From assembly GCA_020343755.1 (NCBI GenBank), contig CP070810.1, positions 804,401-828,456 of the forward strand: a stretch of DNA of 24,056 nt, given 5' to 3'. Both the position numbers and the translations under genes were made by a program. A model generated the notes under the pieces. That model made no database searches. It was given only the letters and a program-made list of their open reading frames with translations, and was not told the origin of the DNA. Each line of letters starts with the position of its first letter. Positions within the stretch are counted from its first letter, which is position 1. Of this stretch, positions 1-9,600 are shown piece after piece. This stretch comes from Dehalococcoidia bacterium. GTDB lineage: Bacteria > Chloroflexota > Dehalococcoidia > Dehalococcoidales > E44-bin46.

Positions 1-57
1 AGCGAAGGCCCTGATTGGCAGCGATAATCAAATCCTTTCCCATTGCCCTATAGTGCG

Positions 58-82
58 GTGGACGCAGAAGCCAGCGTCCCAC
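58..82. repeat. Imperfect hairpin in the sequence beyond fabD
   Basis: GTGGACGC (58-65) can pair with GCGTCCCAC (74-82), leaving one bulged G and an 8-nt loop. No T-tract follows on either strand, so it is not a convincing terminator. It lies in the 146 bases past the fabD stop, where I recognise no intact gene. A chance palindrome is possible. Confidence 0.3.
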
Positions 83-146
83 GTATGTATAGCAACATGC
101 CCGCTGGTACCTGCTCAGTGGAGCACGCCTTATGGCTCTTAAACAG

Positions 147-887
147 TCAAAGAAGTACCGCCTTCACCTGCTCAGCACTAATCATTGGCTGAGCACTGGT
201 GTTAGCCACGATAGGAACGAGAGGGTCACGAAAGGGAAGAGCAACTATAATTTCAGACAAACCGTCAACAGCCGACTGCATCAGCGGCGTATGAAAGGCA
301 CCGCTTACCGGTAACGGGATGCTGCGCTGAGCCCCCTTGGCTTTAGCTAAGCTGGCAGCTTTAGTTAAATTCTCCTTCGCCCCACTGATTACTAACTGAC
401 TAGGACAGTTAACGTTGGCCATCCAGGTACCAGTCTGAGCACACACCTCAGCCAATAAAGCTTCGTCAAGCCCAATTATTGCCATCATACCGCCGGGTTC
501 CCTCAGCCCGGCTTCATACATTAACCGCCCCCTCTCTCGAGTCAGATAAACCACAGTAGGAAAATCAAGCACGTTAGCTGCTGCCAGCGCCGTATACTCA
601 CCCAGACTATGACCAGCAACAAAAGCCGGTGGTGGTAACCCACTACCAGCCGCCTCATAGGCAGCCTTTAAGCAAGCGTAGCTAACCGTTGCCAGGGCTG
701 GTTGAGCATTAATAGTCTGGCGAAGTTCATCCTCTGGACCTTCAAAGCATAACCGGGAGAGGGGAAATCCTAAAGCCTCGTCAGCCTGTTCAAAGGTTGC
801 TTTAGCTGAAGCAAAGTTATCATAGAGGTCACGCCCCATCCCCACCTTCTGAGAACCTTGTCCCGGGAAAATATAGGCTACCTTCAT
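147..887 (-). CDS. fabD: Malonyl-CoA:ACP transacylase, C-terminally truncated
   Basis: Loads malonyl groups from CoA onto acyl carrier protein to supply fatty-acid elongation in the cytosol. The 246-residue frame opens with the GQGSQ loop (residues 9-13), has the GHSLGEY nucleophile elbow with Ser94, the Arg119 region (RERGRLM) and catalytic His199 (GAFHTPLM). It starts at ATG 887, 11 nt after fabK stops, as last visible gene of a yceD-rpmF-fabK-fabD run. Family members are about 305-315 residues; this one meets TGA at 147-149 and lacks the terminal ~60 residues, which normally carry the PVxW segment (E. coli Gln250 region) and the GPGxVL motif. The next 146 bases do not restore those motifs in any frame. 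Family identity is sure; whether the product is active is doubtful. A sequencing or assembly error is a real alternative. Confidence 0.88.
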   Translation of the reverse strand: MKVAYIFPGQGSQKVGMGRDLYDNFASAKATFEQADEALGFPLSRLCFEGPEDELRQTINAQPALATVSYACLKAAYEAAGSGLPPPAFVAGHSLGEYTALAAANVLDFPTVVYLTRERGRLMYEAGLREPGGMMAIIGLDEALLAEVCAQTGTWMANVNCPSQLVISGAKENLTKAASLAKAKGAQRSIPLPVSGAFHTPLMQSAVDGLSEIIVALPFRDPLVPIVANTSAQPMISAEQVKAVLL

Positions 888-898
888 CAGCTTAGCCT

Positions 899-1849
899 TT
901 AACTGACCCCTGCCGAATTTCTAAGTTGAGTGATTATTGCCTCAGCCTCAGCTACCATCTCCTCCATAATAACCTTGACCGGCTTAATTTCTTTTATCAT
1001 CCCAGCAATCTGACCTGCCAAGAGTGTGCCATTTTCAAGGTCACCCTCAATCAAGCCCAAACGCACCTTGCCTACTCCAAACTCCATAAGCTCTTCCATA
1101 GAGATTCCAGATTTTTCCTTCTCCAGAAATTCGCGCGTTAACTTGTTCTCCAGAGAGCGCAAAGGGTAACCGGTACTCTGACCGGAAATTATTGTGGAGC
1201 GGTCGCTGGCGTCTACAATCGCCTGCTTGTAAGCAGGGTGAGCAATACATTCCTGACTACAAACAAAACGCGTCCCCATCTGAACCCCCTGAGCCCCAAG
1301 AGCCAAGGCCGCTGCCAAACCCCGCCCATCAGCGATACCCCCAGCCGCCACCACCGGTGCCTGGACACGGTCAACCACCTGGGGCACTAAGGCCATGGTC
1401 GTGATTTGTCCTATCTCCCCTCCCGATTCCATACCCTCAGCGACGAAAGCATCCGCTCCAGCTCGTTCAAGACGCCTGGCTAGGGCAACACTGGCTACCA
1501 CTGGCACTACCTTTATCCCCACCTCCTTAAATCTGGGGATGTAAGGCCCGGGGTTTCCGGCACCGGTAGTAACCATAGCCACTTTCTCTTCCAGAACTAC
1601 ATCGATAACCTGTTCAGCAAAGGGGGATATTAGTAGAATATTCACCCCAAATGGTTTATCCGTTTGCTGCCGGGTCAGGCGTATCTGCTCTCTCACCCAA
1701 TCCGATTCGCTGGCGCCGGCACCAATAATACCCAATCCACCAGCGTTAGACACGGCTGAGACAAGCTCAGCGGTAGCCACATGAGCCATCCCTCCCTGAA
1801 TAATCGGATACTTAATACCAAAAAGGTCACAAATAGCAGTTTTGAGCAT
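899..1849 (-). CDS. fabK: Enoyl-ACP reductase II (FMN-dependent, FabK type)
   Basis: Predicted to reduce trans-2-enoyl-ACP, the last step of each elongation cycle, using FMN and NAD(P)H. The 316-residue TIM-barrel protein begins with the family's PIIQGGM (residues 15-21), and has AGGLG, the AEGMESGG flavin/substrate loop (137-144), VVAAGGIADG (phosphate binding), GVQMGTRF, and the C-terminal LAGQIAGM segment typical of FabK rather than nitronate monooxygenase. Residue 145, normally His in the GGHIG motif (His144 of the pneumococcal enzyme), is Glu here. AGGAGG lies 6 nt before ATG 1849; rpmF ends 12 nt upstream and fabD starts 11 nt downstream, supporting a fatty-acid role. A nitronate monooxygenase-like activity is the main alternative. 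Confidence 0.9.
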   Translation of the reverse strand: MLKTAICDLFGIKYPIIQGGMAHVATAELVSAVSNAGGLGIIGAGASESDWVREQIRLTRQQTDKPFGVNILLISPFAEQVIDVVLEEKVAMVTTGAGNPGPYIPRFKEVGIKVVPVVASVALARRLERAGADAFVAEGMESGGEIGQITTMALVPQVVDRVQAPVVAAGGIADGRGLAAALALGAQGVQMGTRFVCSQECIAHPAYKQAIVDASDRSTIISGQSTGYPLRSLENKLTREFLEKEKSGISMEELMEFGVGKVRLGLIEGDLENGTLLAGQIAGMIKEIKPVKVIMEEMVAEAEAIITQLRNSAGVS

Positions 1850-1861
1850 AGAATAGCCTCC

Positions 1862-2062
1862 TTAGCTAGCTTTCTTTTTCGGGGTTTTAATCTCGATTAC
1901 TTCCCTATCAGCATAGGTTCCACAGGTGGGACAAACATGATGAGAAAGTTTAGGGCTATGACATTGGGGGCAATAATCTAGAGAAGGCGGGGCAAGTCCG
2001 AGGTGACTACGCCTCTTACCCTGACGTGCCTTGGTATATTTCCGTTTGGGTAAAGCTCCCAT
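1862..2062 (-). CDS. rpmF: 50S ribosomal protein L32
   Basis: Small zinc-ribbon protein of the large ribosomal subunit. The 66-residue product has the basic N-terminus MGALPKRKYTKARQGKRRSH followed by CPQC and CPTC pairs (about residues 31-34 and 45-48), the four-cysteine zinc site of the C+ form of L32. Length is normal for the family. AAAGGA precedes ATG 2062. It sits 28 nt after yceD and 12 nt before fabK. The yceD-rpmF pair heading a lipid-synthesis operon is widespread, although plsX is the usual next gene and here lies about 15 kb away. Confidence 0.96.
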   Translation of the reverse strand: MGALPKRKYTKARQGKRRSHLGLAPPSLDYCPQCHSPKLSHHVCPTCGTYADREVIEIKTPKKKAS

Positions 2063-2090
2063 GCTACTCCGTTCCTTTCTGCTCGGTTAC

Positions 2091-2609
2091 CTACATTTCA
2101 CCAGCTAAAGTCAATCTATTTAGCTTAGACCAGCCAGGGTTCGCCTTTTGAGGTAAACAACCACAGGGTCCCTGGTTAAGGTTATGACCACAAGTGGAAC
2201 ATAACCCGGCACAATTTTCACGACAAAGAGGCTTCATAGGGATAGCCAGCAGCACATATTGGCGTATCGCCTCGGTTAAATCAAGTACATGATACTCATC
2301 AATGGTAAAACATCCCGGCTCCCCGGGTAAGGACAGCGAAATATCGCTAGCTGCATCGGTAATAGGGAAATACTCTTCTTCAATATTCAGCGTTAGAGGA
2401 CAATTAAACAAACTCAAGCAACGGCTGCAAGTAACTTCAACCTCAGTGTGTAGTGTAGCCTCAGCCAAGATACCCCGGTCAGTACGCACCAACATAACCT
2501 TACCCTCGACCATGCTATCGCCACCGGCAATACTAACAACCTCCCTCACCTCATAATTTCGTACTGAGCCTATAGGTGACTTAAGCAGCTGAGACACATT
2601 TATCAGCAT
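2091..2609 (-). CDS. yceD: YceD/DUF177 family protein
   Basis: Member of the YceD (DUF177) family, which is nearly always coupled to rpmF and has been linked to 23S rRNA accumulation. The 172-residue protein has the family features: an N-terminal INVSQLLK segment, a central VTCSRCLSLF motif, an EEEYFP strand, a LDLTEAIRQY helix, and a cysteine-rich end (CRENCAGLCSTCG, then CGC) that probably binds metal. First gene of the minus-strand operon, with AAGGTGG before ATG 2609 and a promoter candidate about 40 nt upstream. Exact biochemical role is not visible from sequence. Confidence 0.92.
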   Translation of the reverse strand: MLINVSQLLKSPIGSVRNYEVREVVSIAGGDSMVEGKVMLVRTDRGILAEATLHTEVEVTCSRCLSLFNCPLTLNIEEEYFPITDAASDISLSLPGEPGCFTIDEYHVLDLTEAIRQYVLLAIPMKPLCRENCAGLCSTCGHNLNQGPCGCLPQKANPGWSKLNRLTLAGEM

Positions 2610-2645
2610 TATATTCCACCTTCACCCAACTAAAGTCAGTTTATT

Positions 2646-2676
2646 ATTATAAGCCGAGCTACATACCTAGTGTCAA
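2646..2676 (-). promoter_or_regulatory. Candidate sigma-70 promoter of the yceD-rpmF-fabK-fabD operon
   Basis: On the minus strand a perfect TTGACA (2671-2676) precedes a perfect TATAAT (2646-2651). Spacing is 19 nt, longer than the ideal 17, which weakens the call. The start point would fall near 2640, giving a leader of about 30 nt before yceD. Confidence 0.55.
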
Positions 2677-2757
2677 GCAACAACTAATTTGCTTGGACAA
2701 CTCCGACGTGAGGTTTATCAGGGTAGAGAATCGTTATAAAAATTTATTAAAAAACTC

Positions 2758-2786
2758 TTGACAAATATTTAAAATAGTGGTATATT
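2758..2786 (+). promoter_or_regulatory. Sigma-70 promoter of rpoBC
   Basis: TTGACA (2758-2763), an exact 17-nt spacer and TATATT (2781-2786), preceded by an AT-rich stretch (TTATAAAAATTTATTAAAAAA) that could act as an UP element. The transcript would start near 2793, giving an untranslated leader of about 120 nt. That leader holds a 7-bp stem, TACTCTC (2825-2831) with GAGAGTA (2855-2861), of unknown importance. The 2610-2912 gap carries this promoter and the divergent one; I see no gene in it. Confidence 0.85.
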
Positions 2787-2912
2787 GTAAGTTTGTAATT
2801 ATGCCTCTTAATTCTCACTTATTATACTCTCTTCATTAGCCACAGGTTTTGCTTGAGAGTAGCACCGAAGTAAGACAAAGAATTTCTGCATTTATTTGAG
2901 GAGTAGACAGAG

Positions 2913-5900
2913 ATGGTTTTTACGTTACCACAGACTGAAAAAAGAATGCCTCTTGTTCCCAGAAAATCTTATGCCAAGTTACCCCAGATACTAGATGTGC
3001 CTAATCTGATTGAGGTTCAATTAGAATCTTTCCGCCGATTTCAAGAAAAGGGGCTAAAGCAGCTGCTGGAGGGGGGATCTCCTATCAAGGACTTCACCGA
3101 GAACAGGCTGGAGCTTAGCTTTGTAAACTACGAGTTCCGTGCCCCTCGCCACTCTGAGCAAGAGTGCCGCCACCGCGACTTGACCTACTCCGCCCCCATT
3201 TATGTCAAAGCTAAGCTGCTGGTCAAAACAACCGGGGAAATCAAAGAACAAGACCTATTTTTCGGCAACATCCCCCTGATGACAGCCAAAGGCACCTTTA
3301 TTACCAGCGGGGCTGAACGGGTGGTAGTAAGCCAGTTACTCCGTTCCCCAAGTGTCTATTTCACTACTGAAGAAGACGCTACCACTGGTCGTGCCCTATG
3401 CTACGCTAAGCTAATTCCTGCCCGCGGGGCTTGGCTTGAGTTTGAGACCAGCAACCGGGATGTAATCTCAGCTAAGATAGACGGCAAACGTAAGATTCCT
3501 ATTACTACACTTTTGCGTGCCATTGGTTATAGTAGTGATGAGGAATTACTCAACCTATTCCGCCAAGAGGACAGCTCCCCGGAACACCAATTTATCAAGT
3601 CAACTATGGTGCGTGACCCTTTGATTAGGAACAAAACTGAGGCTCTACTCGATATCTATAAAAGGTTGCGCCCTGGAGACCCCCTCACTATTGAAAACGC
3701 CGCCAAACTTATAAAGAACCTATTTTTGGATCCCAAACGTTATGACCTGGGAGCTGTAGGCCGCCATAAGCTTAACAAGCGATTAGGGCTTGACAGTTCA
3801 AAAGTAAAGCGGGTTCTAGATGAGGAAGATATTGTAGAAATAGTCAAGCACATTATTATGGTTAATAGTGGTACTGACACCCCTGACGATATTGACCATC
3901 TAGGGAATCGGCGAGTGTCCACTGTTGGTGAGCTAATTCAAAACCAGTTTCGAGTCGGTTTATTGCGGTTAGAGCGAGTAGTTAGGGAGCGTATGAGCAT
4001 CATCAGCACCGAGGCAGTTACTCCCAGCGCTCTAGTCAACATCCGTCCTATAGTGGCGTCTGTCAGAGAGTTCTTTGGCAGCTCGCAACTATCGCAATTT
4101 ATGGACCAAACCAACCCATTGGCTGAGCTAACTCACAAGCGACGCTTATCGGCAATGGGACCAGGGGGGCTATCTCGGGAACGTGCTGGCTTTGAGGTTC
4201 GCGATGTCCACTTTTCCCACTATGGTAGAATCTGCCCTATTGAGACTCCCGAGGGACCTAATATCGGTCTCATCGGCTCTCTGGCCACCTATAGCCGGGT
4301 TAATCGGTATGGTTTTATTGAGACGCCGTATCGTAGGGTCGTAGCCGAGGTAAGTAATAGCTACAACGAGCTGCTGGGTAAGACAACCAGAGAGGCGGTA
4401 TTAGATGATGAAGGCAATGCCATAGCAGAGGCTGGGGTTACTATCACGCCCCAGCTTGCCACCGAGCTATCTCACCTATCACCTAGAACCATAAAGGTGG
4501 TGCCCTTTGTCTCTGATGAGATTGTCTACCTGACTGCTGACCAAGAGGATGAATATACTATTGCTCAGGCCAACGCCCCACTTGATAACAATAACCAATT
4601 TGTTGGTGAGAGGGTTGAAGCAAGACTAGCTGACCGCTACCTATCGGTGAGACCTGAAGAGATTGAGTTTATGGATGTATCACCCAAGCAGATAGTCAGT
4701 GTTGCCACAGCCTTAATACCTTTCCTAGAACATAACGATGCCAATCGTGCCCTGATGGGCTCTAATATGCAGCGGCAAGCAGTGCCCCTGATTCGCCCTG
4801 AGGCACCTTTGATAGCTACCGGTATGGAGGAAGAAGCTGCCAAGTACAGTGGGCAGGTGCTCTTAGCCCAAAGTGCCGGAGTGGTAACCTCAGCTACCAG
4901 CTCACAGGTTGTGGTTACTAACCACAACGGCAATAAGGACATATATCCATTAATGAAATTTGTTCGCACTAATCAAGGAACTTGCATTAATCAGCGCCCG
5001 GTAGTAGATAAAGGTGACCGAGTAGAGGCAGGACAGATTATAGCTGATAGTTCGGCAACTGAACACGGGGAGCTGGCTCTAGGCCAGAATGTGGTGTGCG
5101 CTTTTATGAGCTGGGAAGGGTATAACTATGAGGACGCTATCATTATTAGTAATCGCCTCGTTGAGAGGGATAAGTTTACCTCTATTCACATTTCTAAGCA
5201 TGAATTAGAAGCCCGGGATACCAAGCTAGGACCTGAAGAAATCACTAGAGACATACCTAATGTGGGTGAGGAAAGCCTACGCGAGCTTGATGAAACCGGC
5301 ATTATCCGAATTGGTGCTGAAGTAAGCCCGGGCGATATTTTGGTAGGTAAAATCACCCCGAAGGGAGAAACTGAGCTATCTGCCGAGGAGAAACTTCTGC
5401 GGGCTATCTTTGGCGAGAAAGCTCGAGAGGTGAAGGATACTTCGCTGCGAATGCCTCACGGTGAGTGGGGCAAGGTGATTAACGTAAAGGTCTTCTCTAC
5501 TGATAAAGGAGATGACCTACCGGCTGGGGTTAATCAATGGGTGCAGGTCTGGGTTGCTCAGAAACGAAAGATTTCCGTAGGTGACAAGCTAGCCGGGCGG
5601 CATGGCAATAAAGGGGTCATTTCCCTTATAGCCCCAGCTGAGGATATGCCCTGCCTACCTGATGGCACACCGGTAGATATTATCCTAAATCCCATAGGTG
5701 TCCCGTCACGGATGAACATTGGTCAAGTTCTGGAAACTCATCTAGGTTGGGCTACCCAGATACTGGGCGTCAAGGTGCTGTCTCCGGTCTTTGATGGTGC
5801 CGATGATACTGCTATCGAGGATGCTCTAGCCAGGGCTTGGCTAGCTCAAAAAGCCGGGGTAGTTAGCCTTGAGCCTAGTAATGAGAACCATACCGTGCAA

Positions 5901-6626
5901 TTGGAGGCGGTCAAAGCCTGGGTTACTAGCCAGGGCTACGACGGAGATAAGGTGTTCAGTGATACCCACCCCGGAGAAGCCAAGGAGGTTTGTCTCCGCT
6001 TATGGCTTGAAGACCTGGGTATAGCCAGTCGAGACCTCAAGCAACACGAGCTGGAGCAGGCTGTTCAGAAGGTAAATAGGGAGAGAAACCTCCCCCCACC
6101 TATTTTGGGCAAGGTTATACTCCGCGATGGGCGCAGCGGTGAGCCATTTGATCAGCCGGTAACCGTGGGGAACATCTATATAATGAAGTTAAACCACCTG
6201 GTTGAGGATAAGGTTCACGCCCGCTCAACCGGCCCCTACTCCTTGATTAGCCAACAACCCTTGGGGGGTAAGGCTCAGTTCGGGGGTCAACGCTTTGGTG
6301 AAATGGAGGTATGGGCATTAGAAGCCTATGGTGCTGCCCACAACCTTCAAGAGATTCTGACCATCAAGTCAGACGATGTAACCGGTCGAGCCAAAACCTA
6401 TGAGGCTATAGTTAAGAGCGAAGATATCCTCCAGCCCGGCGTACCCGAATCATTTAAAGTCCTGATTATGGAACTACGAAGTTTAGGGCTTGCCGTTGAA
6501 GTGATTAGTGAGGAAGAAGAAAGGCCAACTCTGGCCGAGGAAACTAAGGAAGCCCTTCAGCCGGAGACAGAGCTTAAAGTTATTGAGAACCCAATTTTGA
6601 AAGAGGTGGAAGAGGCTAATGCTTGA
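2913..6626 (+). CDS. rpoB: DNA-directed RNA polymerase subunit beta
   Basis: Beta subunit of core RNA polymerase, 1237 residues, full length for a form without the large enterobacterial insertions. Recognisable in order: the N-terminal LIEVQLESF segment, the TFITSGAERVVVSQLLRSPS motif, the rifampicin pocket starting at residue 387 (FFGSSQLSQFMDQ), the GRICPIETPEGPNIGL block, NVVCAFMSWEGYNYEDA, the KRKISVGDKLAGRHGNKGV catalytic-domain motif and the C-terminal GGKAQFGGQRFGEMEVWALEAYGA block. Positions equivalent to E. coli Q513, D516, H526, R529 and S531 (Q395, D398, H408, R411, S413) are wild type, so rifampicin sensitivity is expected; L533 is Met. GAGGAG precedes ATG 2913. It has its own promoter, with no rplJL upstream, and overlaps rpoC by 8 nt. 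Confidence 0.99.
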   Translation: MVFTLPQTEKRMPLVPRKSYAKLPQILDVPNLIEVQLESFRRFQEKGLKQLLEGGSPIKDFTENRLELSFVNYEFRAPRHSEQECRHRDLTYSAPIYVKAKLLVKTTGEIKEQDLFFGNIPLMTAKGTFITSGAERVVVSQLLRSPSVYFTTEEDATTGRALCYAKLIPARGAWLEFETSNRDVISAKIDGKRKIPITTLLRAIGYSSDEELLNLFRQEDSSPEHQFIKSTMVRDPLIRNKTEALLDIYKRLRPGDPLTIENAAKLIKNLFLDPKRYDLGAVGRHKLNKRLGLDSSKVKRVLDEEDIVEIVKHIIMVNSGTDTPDDIDHLGNRRVSTVGELIQNQFRVGLLRLERVVRERMSIISTEAVTPSALVNIRPIVASVREFFGSSQLSQFMDQTNPLAELTHKRRLSAMGPGGLSRERAGFEVRDVHFSHYGRICPIETPEGPNIGLIGSLATYSRVNRYGFIETPYRRVVAEVSNSYNELLGKTTREAVLDDEGNAIAEAGVTITPQLATELSHLSPRTIKVVPFVSDEIVYLTADQEDEYTIAQANAPLDNNNQFVGERVEARLADRYLSVRPEEIEFMDVSPKQIVSVATALIPFLEHNDANRALMGSNMQRQAVPLIRPEAPLIATGMEEEAAKYSGQVLLAQSAGVVTSATSSQVVVTNHNGNKDIYPLMKFVRTNQGTCINQRPVVDKGDRVEAGQIIADSSATEHGELALGQNVVCAFMSWEGYNYEDAIIISNRLVERDKFTSIHISKHELEARDTKLGPEEITRDIPNVGEESLRELDETGIIRIGAEVSPGDILVGKITPKGETELSAEEKLLRAIFGEKAREVKDTSLRMPHGEWGKVINVKVFSTDKGDDLPAGVNQWVQVWVAQKRKISVGDKLAGRHGNKGVISLIAPAEDMPCLPDGTPVDIILNPIGVPSRMNIGQVLETHLGWATQILGVKVLSPVFDGADDTAIEDALARAWLAQKAGVVSLEPSNENHTVQLEAVKAWVTSQGYDGDKVFSDTHPGEAKEVCLRLWLEDLGIASRDLKQHELEQAVQKVNRERNLPPPILGKVILRDGRSGEPFDQPVTVGNIYIMKLNHLVEDKVHARSTGPYSLISQQPLGGKAQFGGQRFGEMEVWALEAYGAAHNLQEILTIKSDDVTGRAKTYEAIVKSEDILQPGVPESFKVLIMELRSLGLAVEVISEEEERPTLAEETKEALQPETELKVIENPILKEVEEANA

Positions 6627-9600
6627 AGTTAATGATTTTGATGCCGTCCGTATCTCCCTAGCTTCGCCGGAACAGATTAGGAGCTGGTCCTATGGGGAGG
6701 TAACTAAACCAGAGACTATTAATTACCGCACCCTGAAGCCAGAAAGGGATGGACTTTTCTGTGAGAGAATCTTTGGCCCAACTAAAGACTTCGAATGCTT
6801 TTGTGGTAAGTATAAAAAGATACGCTATAAGGGAGTTATTTGCGATAAGTGTGGTGTAGAGGTAGCTCGGGCTAAAGTTCGCCGGGAACGGATGGGGCAT
6901 ATTGAACTGGCATGCCCGGTAAGCCATATCTGGTTTGCCAGAGGAATACCTAGCCGACTGGGATTATTGCTTGACTTGTCACCACGGAGCCTGGAACGTG
7001 TTCTATATTTCTCCCACTATATCATCACCTCAATAGACGAGAAGGCACGCCAGGAAGCAATTAAACAACTCGGTGAGAAGAACTCACAAGAGATAGCTGA
7101 GCGCCAAAGCCTGCTGGAAGCCCAAATTGCCGAGATGGAGCAGAAACAGGCAACAGTAGAGGAAATAAACCAGCTCCGAAGAAACTGGGCCGAGGAAAAG
7201 GCACGGCTTGAAGAGCAACTGGCTAACGATATAGAAGAGTTGAAAGACCTCCGCCAGTGTGGACTACTAACCGAGAATCGCTATCAGGAGCTTAAACATA
7301 AATTCGGCGAGGTTTTTGAGGCTGGGATGGGAGCTGAGGCTATTCTCCAAATTCTCAAGGGTATTAACCTTGATGAAATACGCAACTACCTACTCCAAGA
7401 AATCCGTGTCACTTCAGGTCAACGCCGAAAGAAGGCAAGTAAGCAACTACAGATAGTGGAAGTCTTTCACCGCAGTGGCAATAAACCGGAGTGGATGATT
7501 TTAACTGTGTTGCCCGTTTTACCCCCTGACCTTCGACCTATGGTTCAGCTCGATGGAGGTAGATTTGCTACCAGTGACCTTAATGACCTATATCGACGAG
7601 TCATTAACCGTAATAACCGATTGCGCCACTTACTGGAAATAGGAGCGCCAGAAGTTATTATCCGTAACGAGAAACGAATGCTTCAGGAAGCAGTCGATTC
7701 CCTCATCGATAACGAAAAAAGAGGACGAGCTGTCGCCACCAGTGGTACTCACAAATTAAAGTCACTTTCAGACATGCTCCGGGGTAAGCAAGGACGCTTT
7801 CGCCAGAATCTACTTGGTAAACGGGTTGACTATAGTGGACGCTCAGTCATCGTTGTTGGCCCAGAACTCAAACTTCACCAATGTGGTTTACCCAGACGGA
7901 TGGCTCTGGAGTTATTTAAACCATTTATCGTGCGCCAATTAATAGAGCAAGGCCTTGCCTATAGTGAAAAGGCTGCCCGACGGCTGGTGGCGAGAGCTAA
8001 GCCAGAGGTATACGATATACTAGAGGAAGTGGTCAAAGAACGGCCGGTGTTGCTTAACCGAGCTCCTACCCTGCACCGACTTAGCATTCAGGCTTTCGAG
8101 CCGGTGCTCATTGATGGTAGCGCTATCCAGCTCCACCCCCTAGTATGTGCTGCGTTTAATGCTGATTTTGATGGTGACCAGATGGCAGTTCACATCCCAC
8201 TGTCTAAAGCGGCCGTCAAAGGGGCTATAGAGATGATGCTCAGCATCCGCAATATGCTGCTACCAAGCTGCGGTGAGCCAATAGTAACCCCAACCCTAGA
8301 TATGGTTCTCGGTTGTTATTACTTAACCACCATTAGGCCTGAAGCTAAGGGGGAAGGCACAATCTTTAGCAGTTTCGAAAAGGCAAGCCTTGCCTACGAA
8401 GTTGGCGCTATTGATCTTAGAGCCGAGATTGAGGTCAAGGACCAGAAAGGCGGGCAAAGGATTAAAACTAGTGCTGGTCGCATCATCTTCAACGAAGTCT
8501 TGCCCCCGGAGCTAGGCTTCTACAACAAAGTAATCGATAAGTCAACCTTAAAGCAAATAGTAACCGATTGCTATCAGCTACTAAGTAACGAAGATATGGC
8601 GGTATTACTGGATAACCTCAAACAACTGGGCTTCCATTATGCCACTAAATCAGGGGCTACCATTGCTATGAGCGACATTGAGGTTCCCCAGAACAAACCC
8701 AAGCTAATAGAAGAGGCCGAGGAAAGGGCGACCATTATTGAAAACCAATATCATCGCGGCTTAATCACTGAAGACGAAAGGTATAATGGTGTCGTAGGAG
8801 TATGGACAGAGACTACCGACAGGATTACTGATACCATTTCTGAGACCCTTGACCGCTACGGTGATATCTACATGATGGCAACCTCAGGAGCAAAGGGTAA
8901 CATTTCTCAGATTAGACAGCTGTCAGGTATGCGGGGCTTAATGACTAATCCTTCAGGGAAGATAATTGACTTCCCTATCAAATCAAGCCTTCGTGAGGGG
9001 CTCAGTGTTCTGGAATACTTTATCTCCACCCATGGTGCCCGCAAAGGATTAGCCGACACCGCCTTGAGAACATCGGAGAGTGGCTACCTCACCAGACGCC
9101 TCATTGATGTTGCTCAAGATGTTATTATCCGCCAGGAGGACTGTGGTACTACAGAAGGTATATGGATATCTGAACCGCAAGAAAGGGAGCTACTACCGTC
9201 ACTTGCCGAGCGAATAACCGGTCGATTGGCAGCTAGTGAAGCGGTTAACCCCAATACTGGAAAAACCATTGTTAATCGTAATGAGGAAATTGATGAGCAG
9301 AAGGCAAAAAAAATTATTGCTGCCGGGATAACTAAAGTTCATGTTAGGTCTCCCCTTACCTGCCAATCTAGGCAGGGTGCTTGCCAGCGGTGCTACAGCA
9401 GGGACTTGGCTCGTGGGCATCTGGTCGACCTCAACACGGCAGTGGGCATAATTGCCGCTCAGAGCATTGGCGAGCCGGGTACCCAGCTAACTCTACGCAC
9501 CTTCCACACCGGCGGCGTGGTAGGACTTGATATTACCAGCGGTCTACCCAGGGTAGAAGAACTCTTTGAGGCAAGACCACCTAAGGCCCAAGCCATTATC

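Noticed and set aside
45..54. CCCTATAGTG resembles part of a phage T7 promoter in reverse.
   Set aside because: Only a partial match; the downstream bases differ, so coincidence is sufficient.
1..145. Open minus-strand frame (one base shifted from fabD) containing ATG at 43 and running off the window.
   Set aside because: No recognisable protein, no ribosome site, only 14 codons after the ATG within view.
95..165. D-arm-like GCTCAGTGGAGC near position 113 suggested a tRNA.
   Set aside because: No acceptor stem, no TTCGA-type T-loop and no consistent anticodon stem could be built.
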